A stretch of DNA of 64,000 nt from positions 2,919,001 through 2,983,000 of the forward strand of contig CM073536.1 of the NCBI GenBank assembly GCA_037074615.1, in the 5' to 3' direction. The notes under the pieces were generated by a model, which was not told the origin of the DNA, searched no databases, and saw nothing but the letters and a program-made list of their open reading frames with translations. Of this stretch, positions 35,717-46,914 are shown piece by piece; the stretch's first letter is position 1, and every line of letters begins with the position of its first letter. Both the position numbers and the translations under genes were made by a program. This DNA is from Leucaena leucocephala (lineage: Eukaryota > Streptophyta > Magnoliopsida > Fabales > Fabaceae).

Positions 35717-37937
35717 ATGGATTGGCTAGAAGGCGGTAGCTGCTGGGATTTCCTCGATTACTGCTTGACCGACGATACCCCGCCTGCGCCCACCGATTTT
35801 CTATGGTCCAATCAGAGGTTCTTCAATTTTATTTTCTGATTTAATCTTGGTTTCTTCTCTTGGCTTTCAAATTTCTTCAGTTTTATCCTCTTTAGATTCA
35901 TACGGCCCTGTGTCTGAAATTCCATTCCATCTAAATCTCTCGCAAGTTGTGCGTGATGAGCATTCATTCAATAATAAGAGGCCTGAATTTACCAGGCTTT
36001 GTCTTCTTACTCATTGAAACATCCGGCGGGATCTCCCCACCTCTTTATTCCGCTTTTTATTTTATTAATTAATCACTAATTCGCTATGATCGTTTGTGGA
36101 AGGCCAAGTAGATTCTGTGTTATTTCTAATGTCCTTCTTGCTTTATTTAGAGGATGGCATGAATGTCTGAAACTATTCTCTCTATTTCCATTTCTCAGTG
36201 TGAGCTCGGGAACTGACTTTTCAGGCGGTGCTATTGCTCCTCAAGAGAAGGCCCGGAAGAGGTATCATGCCTTTTACAACTTTAGTGGAAAAATTTTACT
36301 CTTTTGAGTCCGTTGCTATCTGGATTTCGTTAAAATTTCATTTTTATGTAAAGAAGATTAACTTAATTTTGGATTTTGGAGGAAGGGTAAAGCCTAGTTT
36401 TAGTTTAAGTAATCAATTTATTTCTTTTTTGTAAACTTTCGAGTTTTGTTTCTGGTTATAGCTAATGGAATGTATTAAGCATTTTTATGGGTGTTTTACA
36501 TACTGAGAATACTGAATGGTGATTTCGGAGCACAACTGTGGTATTAATTGCGTAGTTGACTGAAGATATGTAATGTTGAGTCTGCTGCTAAGATTTAATT
36601 TGAATTGTGACGATACTTTCTTGAATGTAAGGTAGAACTATTGTTCTAGAAAAGGTGTTCAAACTTCAAAATATGATTTTGATTCTGTATCATCTGTCTT
36701 CTAATGTCTCTAATTTGTTTTGTCAAGGAGAAAAGTATAAAATTTGAATCGTAAATGATTGTGATTCTCTACTTTGCAATTTCTGATCTTATTGGATTGC
36801 AGTTTTCATCCAATAGATGGATTGGTTTATTTTTTTTTTTTAATTTAGGGGTGTTGATGCTATTTTTTGAAATGTTCTCTTATTTGAATTTTGTGATTTT
36901 TTCTGGACGATGGTTTGTAGAGGACGGCCCAATTTATCTAGCAAACCAGGAGCAAAAGCTTGTCGTGAGAAAATGCGGAGGGAGAAACTGAATGACAGGC
37001 ATGCATTCGTTAAACTTTCAAGTGTGGAATTAAAGATCTCTCATGATCTACTTTTTTAGCTTTTATTGTGATATACGTTGATTTGCAACTTTTTGATAAC
37101 ATGTACAAAACACAAGAATTATACGAGTCATCTGTGGTTCCATGTTAATACCTTTTGCTTTGCTTTGCAGATTTTGTGACTTGAGCTCTGTTCTGGAGCC
37201 TGGGAGACCTGTGAAGACTGATAAATCAGCTATACTTGATGATGCCATCAGAATTTTGAATCAACTTAAAAATGAAGCTCAGGAACTCAAAGAAACAAAT
37301 GAGAAATTGTTAGAGGAAATAAAATCATTGAAGGTTAGCGGTGTTTGAAACATTAATAATGAGACTAAAGTTCCTTTTTTTTTCAAAGAAAATCTTATCC
37401 TTTTGTATTAAATCCCGTTGAATTTACATTTTGCTCAACTTTATCTCAAACTCTTAATGAATGGACTTCGAGAGGAATTGTTTGTTTCCCTTTATTGTTA
37501 CGCTGCCTGAAGCTTCATCTTTGAAATGATGTTTAATAATTCTTTCTGATGAGTAAGACCAAGAGGGATCTGAGCAGTTTGTTAAAAACTGGTCCATTCA
37601 TTTGTGTTTGGTGCTGTACGTATTGCTTAATATTTTGTAGCTTTCAAAGTTCAGACTCCAGATTGATACCTCTTGTCTTCCCTGCCAGGAAGAGAAACAT
37701 GAACTTCGTGAAGAGAAACTTGTTCTGAAAGCTGATAAAGAAAGGATTGAGACGCAGTTAAAAGCACCGCCTGTTTCACCTGCAGGATTTATGCTTCCCC
37801 ATGCAGCTGCTTATCAAGCTGGGGTCAACAAAATGGCTGTTTACCCAAGCTATGGTTATTATCCCATGTGGCAATATCTGCAACCGTCTGCTCGAGATAC
37901 GTCGCAGGATCATGAACTCAGGCCTCCAGCTGCTTAG
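35717..37937 (+). CDS. bHLH34: bHLH transcription factor, group IVc (bHLH34/bHLH104-like)
   Basis: Five coding exons: 35717-35817, 36199-36261, 36921-36998, 37171-37333 and 37689-37937, giving 217 residues. The start MDWLEGG fits eudicot homologues with an acidic/aromatic N-terminus (CWDFLDYCL). The bHLH domain is at about 67-118: basic region KACREKMRREKLNDR, loop LEPGRPVKTDK, helix 2 SAILDDAIRILNQL. A leucine-zipper-like coiled coil follows (LKETNEKLLEEIKSLK, then ELREEKLVLKADKE). The C-terminus MAVYPSYGYYPMWQY ... RDTSQDHELRPPAA is diagnostic of group IVc, whose members (bHLH34, 104, 105/ILR3, 115) heterodimerise and drive iron-deficiency genes such as the Ib bHLHs and PYE. Intron 3 starts with GC instead of GT (36999). 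The symbol marks the bHLH34/104 pair; synteny favours bHLH34. Confidence 0.92.
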
Positions 37938-38618
37938 TGACTGGTGACTCTTATAGTGCCCCTTCAACAATGTTACGAAGAGGGAGGGGGTATTTACTTG
38001 TGTAAATATTTGAGTAGTAGTTTTTCTGATTTATTCACTTCAGCTAAATGTTGCGCTGAAGCAGGCTAAAATATTGTTTGAAGGAAGTAACCTGAATTGC
38101 TACAGATATGCATTCCAAATTGCAATATATTGATTACATATTCTTCATGGTTCCTAGTAATTTTTGTTTCTGTTAATTTTTTATTTGAGTCACATGGAAA
38201 ATTTGAAGAATCCAGGGTTCTGTTCATTAAAGTTAGATTTTTTATGAAAAAAATATTATTGAGAAAACGAGTGTAAATCTTAGGCATTATAATAATCTGA
38301 GTCGGTTAAGAGAGATATATCGTCATGTTCACAAGAAGTCTACATGCTTGGACCTTTCACAACGCGTTATCTCAGTGGATCTAAGCTTTCTCTATCTGAT
38401 TAAGTTGAGGATTGAGAAAACAGGAATATATATATTTGATTTCATTCCCTCATTTTTTATATATTACAGTGAGGCGTTAAGTTGTGTCCTTTAACAAGAT
38501 TAGGAACGCACTCATTAGGAAATATATGTAAAAGTGATGTTTTCTTCTGAACAGATCCGTGACAATCCGTTTGAAAGCTTCCTTTAAGGAATCTTCTTCT
38601 GTTTTTTGAACTTCTATA
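37938..38618. other. 3' UTR of the bHLH gene and intergenic DNA
   Basis: Convergent with the WAT1 array on the other strand. No coding region is seen. The segment around 38540-38610 is repeated near 43388-43465 (shared TTTGAAAGCTTCCTTTAAGG), a trace of the tandem duplications that built the array. Confidence 0.5.
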
Positions 38619-38680
38619 TTTGGAGTTTATATTAATGAATATATATATATATATATATATTCATTAATATAAACTCCAAA
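38619..38680. repeat. Perfect 62-bp palindrome with (AT)n centre
   Basis: TTTGGAGTTTATATTAATGA on the left is mirrored exactly by its reverse complement on the right, joined by alternating AT. The whole can form a cruciform or hairpin with 31-bp arms. It lies about 50 bp beyond the stop of the first WAT1 copy (minus strand), so it could sit in that transcript's 3' region. Confidence 0.85.
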
Positions 38681-38732
38681 CTTTCCTGGGAATGCTTGGT
38701 TTAATTTTCTGATTCTCTGACTCTTTAAAGAT

Positions 38733-39594
38733 CTAAAGGGATAATTCATCAGTTCCGGTAGTGTCCTGTTTTTGGGGATCATCAGAAGTGCACTTGAATT
38801 GCTCTTTCGTACTGTTGATATCGGCCTCTTGCTCTTCTTCTTTACCCCAAATCAGCAAATACAGACCAATCCCCACTAAGATTGCCCCTACGATGCTGAA
38901 TTGACCATATGTCACAGTCATTATATTGCATATCTATTATATTCAAATTTATGCGAATCAAGAAGTTTGAGAGTTACCTAAATATCACTGCAATAATGAA
39001 GGTAATGGAAGATAGGGTGTTGTATAATATAGTCGCAAATGTTGGATTAGTGCATTTTAGGCTGGTAAAGTACATGTTGAGACTCAAACTTACCCTAAAA
39101 TTCTTGAAACATTATGAGACAATTTCATTAAGTTTCTATATATAGTTTCCATGGAATGTAGAATATATAAGCATAATTAATATGCTTGTCTTTAAGACCT
39201 TATATACCCCGACAAAGAAAGCACAGAAATTTCCAAGAAGAGAGCCAGTGTCAACTTGGGCCTCATTTTTCTGCAAGACCATTGAGAAAGTTGGATATTA
39301 TGGAGGTTAAAAGCTCCTGAAAGGAGATTAAAGAAACAGAAGAGGTCAAAAATATTATTTAGAAGATCAATCACGGCATGATCGATAGACCAATGTGTAC
39401 GTACGTACCTCTCAAGAAAGTATGCAAAAGGCAAAAGTGCAATGCCAGCAAAGATACTCTAATAGGTTACATGGACGTACGCATTCAAGCCATGCTCGAA
39501 GGAAGCCTCTGTCATGAAATACAAAATGGAATATCATCAAGTGTGCCTTGAACTTGCAGCAAACACCCCCAAGAGCACACCTTTTTTGCTCCAT
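38733..39594 (-). pseudogene. WAT1/UMAMIT (MtN21) pseudogene with internal deletion
   Basis: Equivalents of exons 1, 2, 3 and 7 of the intact copies are present at 39409-39594, 39208-39270, 38978-39094 and 38733-38895. Exon 1 is 186 bp against 206 bp in both intact genes; the 20-base loss falls after AHL and shifts the frame (the homologous MILVQLCYA stretch is missing). Exons 4-6 are absent: only about 80 bp separates exon 3 from exon 7, so the start of intron 3 is fused to the end of intron 6. The remaining exons keep their splice sites and lengths (63 and 117 bp). The product cannot be a working ten-helix transporter. Confidence 0.88.
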
Positions 39595-40926
39595 TATTAA
39601 TCTCAGGGTTCAAGACTCTTCTCTCTCACACTAGCTATCACCTCATCACAAGCTCTCAAGAAGCATAAAATGCGTATATATAGTAGTTTACACACACACA
39701 CACACTGTGCTGCAAAAATTCCTATGAAATGCGTTTAAAATAGGTTGCATGATATTTCAAAGAATTACGTACTGCTGGTTGAAATATTACGTCTAACAGC
39801 AATAACTATAAACATTCTTTTCTTAGAGATTCCTGTTTAATTTCTTGAATATTTTATGTTTGTGGTGAATCTTGAGATACGTTATGAGAACCAATACTCG
39901 GAATAGTAATATATATAATAATCTTTTGCACCTAATTATAAACGACATAAGGGGCTGAAAATTCTTGATGAGATTGTCCCACATGCATGCTGGCCTTAAT
40001 TGGCTCATTGATTCCTCTCGTGCTCTGGGAATAGCACCATTAAGCTATCGGTTCTTTGTATTTCTTCTTCTTTTAATTTGCTGATTACTTGTGCGCGATG
40101 ACTAGGATCATTACTTCATGTAATAACCATTTGATATATGTTTAAAAGATATAATAAGAAGAATTTAAATGCAACACGTAAAAAATTTCCCTATATATCA
40201 ACCAATATAGAAGTTTCTCATTTGATTTAATTCTTCCCAATGGTATTCGAATAAGCGTAATATAAAGCAGTATTGGCCCTTACTGGAATTCTGAAATTAT
40301 TTGTGGTTGCGTATATAAAATCCATGGAATATTATTATTGTCAAATTAAGTAGTAATGTTTCAATGCATGTTGAGGTCGCATATATATATATATATCCAC
40401 ACATCTTCCACTATCCATTATGATATATATAGTATCGAAGTTTAATTATGTTAATGGATGGGTTCAAAATATTTATCATGTGGCTGATATGAATGATGCT
40501 GAAAGGTGGCCACCACACTTTGTCATTAATTATTCGTCATTATCTTACTTTATAAGGTAATGAAAAGAAATAGTACAGTGTGGGTCTTTGAGCGTCATTG
40601 AGTGACTTCAAGTGATCGGGAAATGTGAAGAAAAAAAAGTTGAAGGTAATTAATGTCTTTTTAGTCCAACTAGGTTATGGGTTAATACGTGTCCCAAGCC
40701 ATTAAAGCACATACATTCAATTTGGCAAGTCTAGCCAAGCAATCAGCTTATGTGTTGTCCTCCCGAGAAATCCAGTGGGGTTCAACTTCTCTCCCTATTT
40801 TTTCCATATTACTATCAGATTGGGTTAAATTCGAGCATATTACTATCTAGGTTAAATTGGAGCATAACAGTAAACGTATAAATCAGTATTTTTTTTAATA
40901 GACAACCAATAACCTGATGACATTTA
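39595..40926. other. Upstream flank of the WAT1 pseudogene
   Basis: No coding region. It has a short (CA)n run near 39690-39705. Segments such as AAATGCAACACGTAAAAAAT near 40169-40188 recur upstream of the other WAT1 copies (about 47472 and 48532), so this flank belongs to the duplicated unit. Confidence 0.55.
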
Positions 40927-41506
40927 GTGTGCGTTTGGATAAGGTTTTAAAAAAAGGCTTACAGAAAAAAAAAGGATTTTGAACAGCTTATAAAAAAAAA
41001 GCTTTTACAGAAGAGCTTATGGAAAAAAAATAGTTTTGAATAAATAAGTGTTTAGATAGTTATTTTTAGAATGACTTCTTATATTGATAAATTACTAAAA
41101 AAGGTATGATTTGATTAAAAGTAGAAGAGAGGAGAGGGGGTAGAGAAAAGAGAAAAGAGATGAGAGAGGGTAGAGAGGAGAGATGATAGAGAAGAGAGAG
41201 GAGAGATGGTAGAGAAGAAAGAGGAGAGAGGGTGGAGAAGAGATAAGAGAGAGGGGAGAGGGTAGAGAAGAGAGATGAGAGAGGAGAGAGGGTATAAGAA
41301 AAAGTAGGGGTAATATAGTAATTGGATATACTATAAGCTCTTTTACTGTTTCAAAAGCTAGTTTCAATAGCTTATTCAAAATCATGGTTTGACCCAAAAG
41401 CACTTATAGACAAATATAACTATTTATTTTAAAAATTTTTTAAACTGAGATTTAGGTCAGAAGCCCTTTTAAAATATAGGTTTGGGGATTTTCTAAACAT
41501 GCCCTT
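40927..41506. mobile_element. Tourist/PIF-Harbinger-like MITE, copy 2
   Basis: The left end GTGTGCGTTTGG and the right end CTAAACATGCCC are inverted repeats, flanked by TTA on both sides (40924-40926 and 41507-41509). The 580-bp interior carries the same purine-rich GAGAGA core as the copy at 17889-18450 (here about 41120-41300) and no transposase. It is more diverged at the right end. Confidence 0.75.
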
Positions 41507-41949
41507 AATTGATATGTTTTAAATACATCCCCTCATGAAAGAGGGAAATGTTATTACATGGCCAATCTACTGAGACACATCTCATGGTTGGCCCAGTGTC
41601 TTTTCCTAAAGCAAATCATATCTTTTAAAAAAAATAAATCAATTTATAGGATAGTATGGCAAAGAAAACCAGTTCAGAACATTGCAAGATAACATGATTG
41701 AAGTGGTCTAGCATCTTATGCTGAAAGTAGAGAGAAACAAAAAGAAATAATCATACAAAAAACTAAAGCAATCATTACATCACATTCCACCCACCATCTT
41801 GGCAAATATTAAAGAATTGACCAAAGACTTCAATACCAATTTTAGAAGAAGCACAAACTACCAGCATCCAGTTCAGACTAAAAGATGTGCTGGAACAGGG
41901 GGGAAAATAACAGAGGAAGGTTGACAAAAAGATAAGCCAATATCGAACC

Positions 41950-42925
41950 CTTTGATCTAGGCACATCCACGTAGCCAATCATAGTTACGCAGAGTATCTT
42001 TTCAAAGTCATCGCCTGCTTTGCCCAAATTCGCATTATACTCCCTTGGTTAAGTCATTTCCATCAATTTTTAGAAAACTTTAAAATTCATAAAATTTAAT
42101 AAGTTTCTTCCTTTACTTTATTGATATTAAATGCATTCTTGAAAAAGTTGTATACTTTCCTACATCAACAATGTAATAGGGGTAAAGAAAAAATTATAAT
42201 AAATAGTAAGTGTGGTGCCTTATAAAAAGGTCCCCAAGTGTCTTATAAATAGGATTGGAGGGAGCATTAGCTTATTAATTAATATATCCAGAAGTTAATG
42301 AAGAATAATGAGTGATGGATTAAGGCACTGCATCCATAATATAAGATCTAGTAAACAAGGAACTAGACACTTATCATAATTCCTAAAAAGATAAAGATGT
42401 GTTTCTTCATAATTATGAATGTAAATTCTTTCTTACTATAATAACACAGGAGGTCTCACGGTGTTCTAATCTGAAGAATTAGTTCGATGTGACCAGGTAT
42501 CATCACGACATATCAGAATATGTATTCTTTTAATTTCATTAAACCAGACTATTTGTCTTCTGAACTTCTCAATAAATTCCAGCAATTAGCTAGCTGGATT
42601 TGATTTAAGAACTAAGAAGCCTCTTCTCCTTGCCGTTTCGAGCATATTTGTAGATGAATATTGGAACAAGACGAGCATCGAAAGTTTAAAATGCTATTAG
42701 ATCGATTGATGCATTGCCCACAAACATGCATGAGAGTAATTAACCAGCTTTATGGATCAAATGGAGCATGCTAGGACAAGGGAGGGTCAGGGAACACTTT
42801 AACCAATCTATGATTGAAAGAAAGCCTAAGTGATGAAACAGAAGAAGGCATAGCCTAGTTGAGGTAAGATCTTCAGCAGCTGTGGCTTGATCTTGAACTA
42901 GCTGCACACCCCCACAAGACCACAT
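41950..42925 (-). pseudogene. WAT1/UMAMIT relic: exon 5 and exon 1 fragments
   Basis: Minus-strand sequence at about 41955-42025 matches the start of exon 5 (ACTTTGAAAAGATAC then ACGTGGATGTG) but carries a stop. Sequence at about 42790-42925 matches exon 1 (a copy of the KRCG-VGVCC-KFKPHLL region) with frameshifts. Exons 2-4, 6 and 7 are missing, and a Stowaway-like insertion sits between the two pieces. The unrelated-looking sequence at about 41780-41950 fused to the exon 5 piece was not identified. Confidence 0.7.
42040..42264. mobile_element. Stowaway-like MITE within the WAT1 relic
   Basis: Starts with CTCCCTTGG after TA and ends with TTGGAGGGAG. CTCCCT ends and an internal CTTATAAATAGGATTGGAG stretch resemble the Stowaway/Tc1-mariner MITEs of plants. 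The right-hand TA is not conserved. Confidence 0.5.
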
Positions 42926-43534
42926 CTGTTTTTGTTCGATTATTAATCTCTGTCATAATCCCTTGTGCGCTACGAATCCTCAACCATTAAACCTTTATTT
43001 ATGTGCGCGCTCTCTCTCTCCCCCTCTCTCTCAGTCCCTCTCATCCGTTAAAGCTATATGTGTTCATTGTCATCAGAATATTTGCTTCACAAATCGGTAG
43101 TAATATGCCTATCTTATAGTCTTGTACCACCCATTGCAAGACTTGAAGAAAATAATGACGCATGAACTGTTCATTTGTAATGCAGGATACTGTGCAGTGA
43201 AAGAGATGTGTATGTTTAGGGGCCATGATTGCATTTTCTTTTGTGGGATCCCTGTGCGAGTGCGAGGGCATGGATTCAACATTTTTAAGCACAAGGGACT
43301 GATTTGAAAACCATACATGTGGTTGGTATGGATGACAAGGCTTGGTGCTGGTGCTTGTTGGGGTAACTAAAACGTGAGCGTAAAACTGATGTCTTCTTCT
43401 GAATAAGTCACTAACAATCAGTTTGAAAGCTTCCTTTAAGGAATCTTCTTCTGTTTTTTTGATCGAAGAGAAACTTCATACTCATAAATATTAAGTATTC
43501 AACTACTGAAACGACACCAACTTTAAGAAACATT
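42926..43534. other. Duplicated intergenic DNA of the WAT1 array
   Basis: No supported gene. It has a short CT-rich tract near 43009-43042. The segment 43388-43465 repeats sequence lying just beyond the end of the first WAT1 copy (38540-38610), marking a duplication boundary. Confidence 0.5.
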
Positions 43535-43542
43535 GTTTGAAC

Positions 43543-44349
43543 TAGGGGTGTTCATGGGCAGGGTTGGGCAGGGCGACCCCCCTGCCCGGTGCCCTGCCCA
43601 GAAAAAGCATGGGCTGCATTTTGCAGCCCGATGCCCGGCCCTGTCCAGTAAAAGCCCTAACCATTTTGGGCTGGGCATGGGCGGGCTGGGCGTGGGCGGG
43701 CTGGGCATGTCCAAGTTGTGATGCCATGCTCATGTTGTGAAAAAAATTTGCAATTATAAACTTCTAAAATAATATCATATTCATATGTCTTCAAGAGTTA
43801 AATAATATCTATAATCCACTAAAAATAAGGTAACAAAAAGATAATAATTAAAATCTTGAAATTCATTGCATATAAAAAAACCTTGAAGTCTAAGTAGTTT
43901 ATAATTACAACTTTACATCAATTTCCCAAATGTTGACAAGGATGAAGTATCTAAAAAAATAAAATAAATAATTATAATTTGTAATGTAATCATATTATGA
44001 TTAATAAAGTTAAAAAAATTAATGTAGTTATAAATATTAAAAGATGCAACTTACATACTTAACTACTTATATTTCTAAAATGACCCTTTAGTCACCAGTA
44101 ACTATCATATTCTCCCTTCTAAATGTAGCATCTACGGAGAAAATAAAAAAAATAAAAAAAAGAGGCGCTCATGGGCAGGGCAGGGCAGGGCAGGGCAACC
44201 CCCCTGCCCGGTGCCCAGCCCGAAAAAAGTATGGGTTGTATTTTGCAGCTCGATGCCCAGCCCTGCCCTATATTTATCGGGCTGGGCAGGGCCATTTTTT
44301 CGCGTGCTCGGGTGGGCATACCGGGCCGCGGGTTTTATGAACACCCCTA
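43543..44349. mobile_element. hAT-like non-autonomous transposon, possibly composite
   Basis: Perfect 13-bp terminal inverted repeats TAGGGGTGTTCAT / ATGAACACCCCTA bound 807 bp. The flanks are GTTTGAAC (43535-43542) and ATTTGAAC (44350-44357), an 8-bp target duplication with one mismatch, as expected for hAT. Both ends are rich in GGGC/GCCC subterminal repeats. The left block (43543-43710) recurs in the same orientation at about 44163-44290, so the right end may itself be a short complete copy nested at the edge. There is no transposase; small open frames here are repeat-derived. Confidence 0.8.
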
Positions 44350-44357
44350 ATTTGAAC

Positions 44358-45070
44358 AAAGTAATTTTGAGTGAAAATTCATCAGGTCGTGAATTAGCGA
44401 GTTCTCATTCACTAATTAAAGAACTAATTTGATAATCCCAATCATTTTAATGGTATGGATACTATGTACCCCACATAGAAAAAGCATGGATTCGCTGCGA
44501 AGTAATTGATGTGAATGGGGTCATACAGACAACCACCACAATTTGTCATTATTCTCTTTTTGACCAGACGATGTGTCATTATTGGCTTCTATATATTGCG
44601 GGTTTTTTATAATCAAGAAAATTAACAATTTAATTCATTACTGGGGCCGCATGCTCCCACTTCCGCGACGCATAACGTGTTAGATGATTAATCACCCAAA
44701 AATGTGACCTTTTCTTAATAAAATATTTCAAATCAATTAGTTGGGGAGGAGTTAGTGGTAATGGCTCCAAAATATATATGAAAGACATTAAAAGGTTTCA
44801 TTTTGTGGGGAATCTTCATCTTCATTTTGTGATAACCCATTTGGTAAAGCCACTGTCTTTTCATTTAACAAACATAGTACTCTCTAAATTCTCAGTCCTT
44901 TCATTTTCAATTATTCATTCGTGTGAAATTTGATCACATGCAATTCTATTAGTATAGAAAAAAACCATGCATTTCTGGTAAGATCAAACTGATCTATACA
45001 TCTAAACATCAAATTCATCTAAACTGATCTTATAGCTTATTTTCTGGTTCTCTGACACTTTAAAAAGATT
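44358..45070. other. 3' flank of the first intact WAT1 gene
   Basis: No coding region. Short segments are shared with the flank near 40440-40560 (for example ACCACCACAATTTGTCATTA against CCACCACACTTTGTCATTAA), again traces of the array's duplications. Confidence 0.5.
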
Positions 45071-46914
45071 TTAAAGCAAATCAGTTCCGGTTGTGTTCTG
45101 CTTTTGGGGATAATCAGAAGCGCACTTGAATCGCTCTTTTGTACTGTTGATATCACCTTCTTGCTCTTCTTCTTTACCCCAAATCAACAAGTACAGACCA
45201 ATCACCACGACCAATCCCCCTACAAGGCTGAATTAACCATAGATCAATTATAGCAGATGCAGAAATAATCTTCATAATGTTCATAGTGAATTACATACTT
45301 ATTCTAGACATGTTGATAGTTTAAAAAACTGGTGTTGGAGGGGGGGGGGGTGCGTAGAAGAAAGAAAGAAAGATGAAGAAAGGGTTATATTCTATTACAT
45401 ACCAGCCCAGATGAAGTCTTTCGCCGACGACGAAGTACGAAAGAAGAGCCACTACAACTGTAAGAAGAGGGTTAAACATAGTGACAAAAACTGGGCCTTT
45501 TTCTTCTGTGCACCACAGTTGAATGAAGACCAACAAACCCGAGGCCACAAGTCCCTGCCATATTAGTAAAAAAGTAACAAATAATATTAACTATCAAACA
45601 CTATAGATTTTTGTATTTACCCTCTCTATCTGTATACTTACGCCGTATATTATGGACCACAAGTCAATATTGAACCCTATAGTCCATGCTGATTTGTTAT
45701 GTTCCACTATTACTGTAAAAACTGCTGATTGGACTCCTCCAAGAAGACACATCCACGTAGTCAATGACAATTGTGCAGGGTATCTTTTCAAGGTATATGC
45801 CTGTTTATAGATTAATTGTCTCAGTAAGGGGAAAAATATTAAGATAATTAAGCTTGGTGGTTTAAAACCAGAAGAAGATCATAGGTATTTACAAGTTCAG
45901 AAATTTTATCGTTGAATTGAGTAGTGGTAATGAGAAAATAAAAACCTAATTATTACCTGCATAATATACCAGATGGCCCATGCTATACAACTCGCAATTG
46001 TAAGGAGTGATCCCTTGAACCACTCTTCATGGATATGATCATTTTTATGAATATGAATCAGAGGAGACCATACGGTTTCTATAATAGGTCCTCTATATAA
46101 TGTTACGATCATTACCCCAGCCAAAGAGACCAAAGTCCCAATTACTTTTGCTATACTGTGAGGATTGCGCAAGTTAATAACCTCAATCCTGCAATTAATT
46201 CATACAATGCAAGCCAATAATGAAAAGGTAATTATATTGCTTATCTATGATATATTAAAAAAAGTTCCAAATTTATGTGAATTGAGAAGCTCTGGCATTA
46301 ATTACCTGAGTATCACTGCAATAACGAAGGTAATGGAAGCTATGGTGTTGTATAATGCAGTCACAAAAGTTGGATTGGTATATTTTAAGCTAGTGAAGTA
46401 CATGTTTAGACTGAGACTTAACCTGAAATTCTTGAACAAGATAACATTAAGTTCTCCATTGAAGGCAGAAATATTTGAATTGTATGTATGTTTGTCTTCA
46501 TTAAGGCCTTAATTACCCCAACAAAGAAAGCACAAAAATTTCCAAGAAAAGAGCAAATGTCAACTTCGGCCTTGTTTTTCTGCAAGAGAAAGAAAAAGTT
46601 AACTGCATACATGCAAACAATTAGAAGCATCTGAAAGGAGATTAAAGAAACAAAACTAGTCAAAATCGAAGATTATCAATCACTGCACATTAATCAGAAG
46701 ATGGGTACCTTTCAAGAAAGTATGCAAAAGGTAAGAGTACAAGGCCCGCCAAAACATTTCGATAAGTGACGTACACGTAAGGATTCAGGCCATGATTGAA
46801 GGAAGCCTCTGCGATGAAATACAAAATGGCATAACACAATTGAACCAAGATCATCAGCAGATGTGGCTTGAACTTGCAGCACACACCCACAAGACCACAT
46901 CTTTTTTTCTCCAT
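45071..46914 (-). CDS. WAT1-related / UMAMIT (nodulin MtN21 family) transporter, intact copy 1
   Basis: Seven exons on the minus strand: 46709-46914, 46517-46579, 46306-46422, 45957-46188, 45642-45800, 45403-45554 and 45071-45227, all GT-AG and in frame, giving 361 residues. The protein has the two EamA repeats of the drug/metabolite transporter superfamily and about ten membrane helices. Family landmarks are ASFNHGLNPYVYVTYR, LLPFAYFLER, KTRPKLTFALFLEIF, LNMYFTSLKYTNPTFV, GTLVSLAGVMIVTLYRG, KGSLLTIASCIAWAIWYIMQ, KRYPAQLSLTTWMCLLGG, CTEEKGPVFVTMFNPLL and GLYLLIWGKEEEQE. UMAMITs export amino acids or other small metabolites (WAT1 moves auxin from the vacuole); the substrate here cannot be read from sequence. 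The tail is hydrophilic and acidic. Intron 6 has a poly-G run near 45339-45350. Confidence 0.9.
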
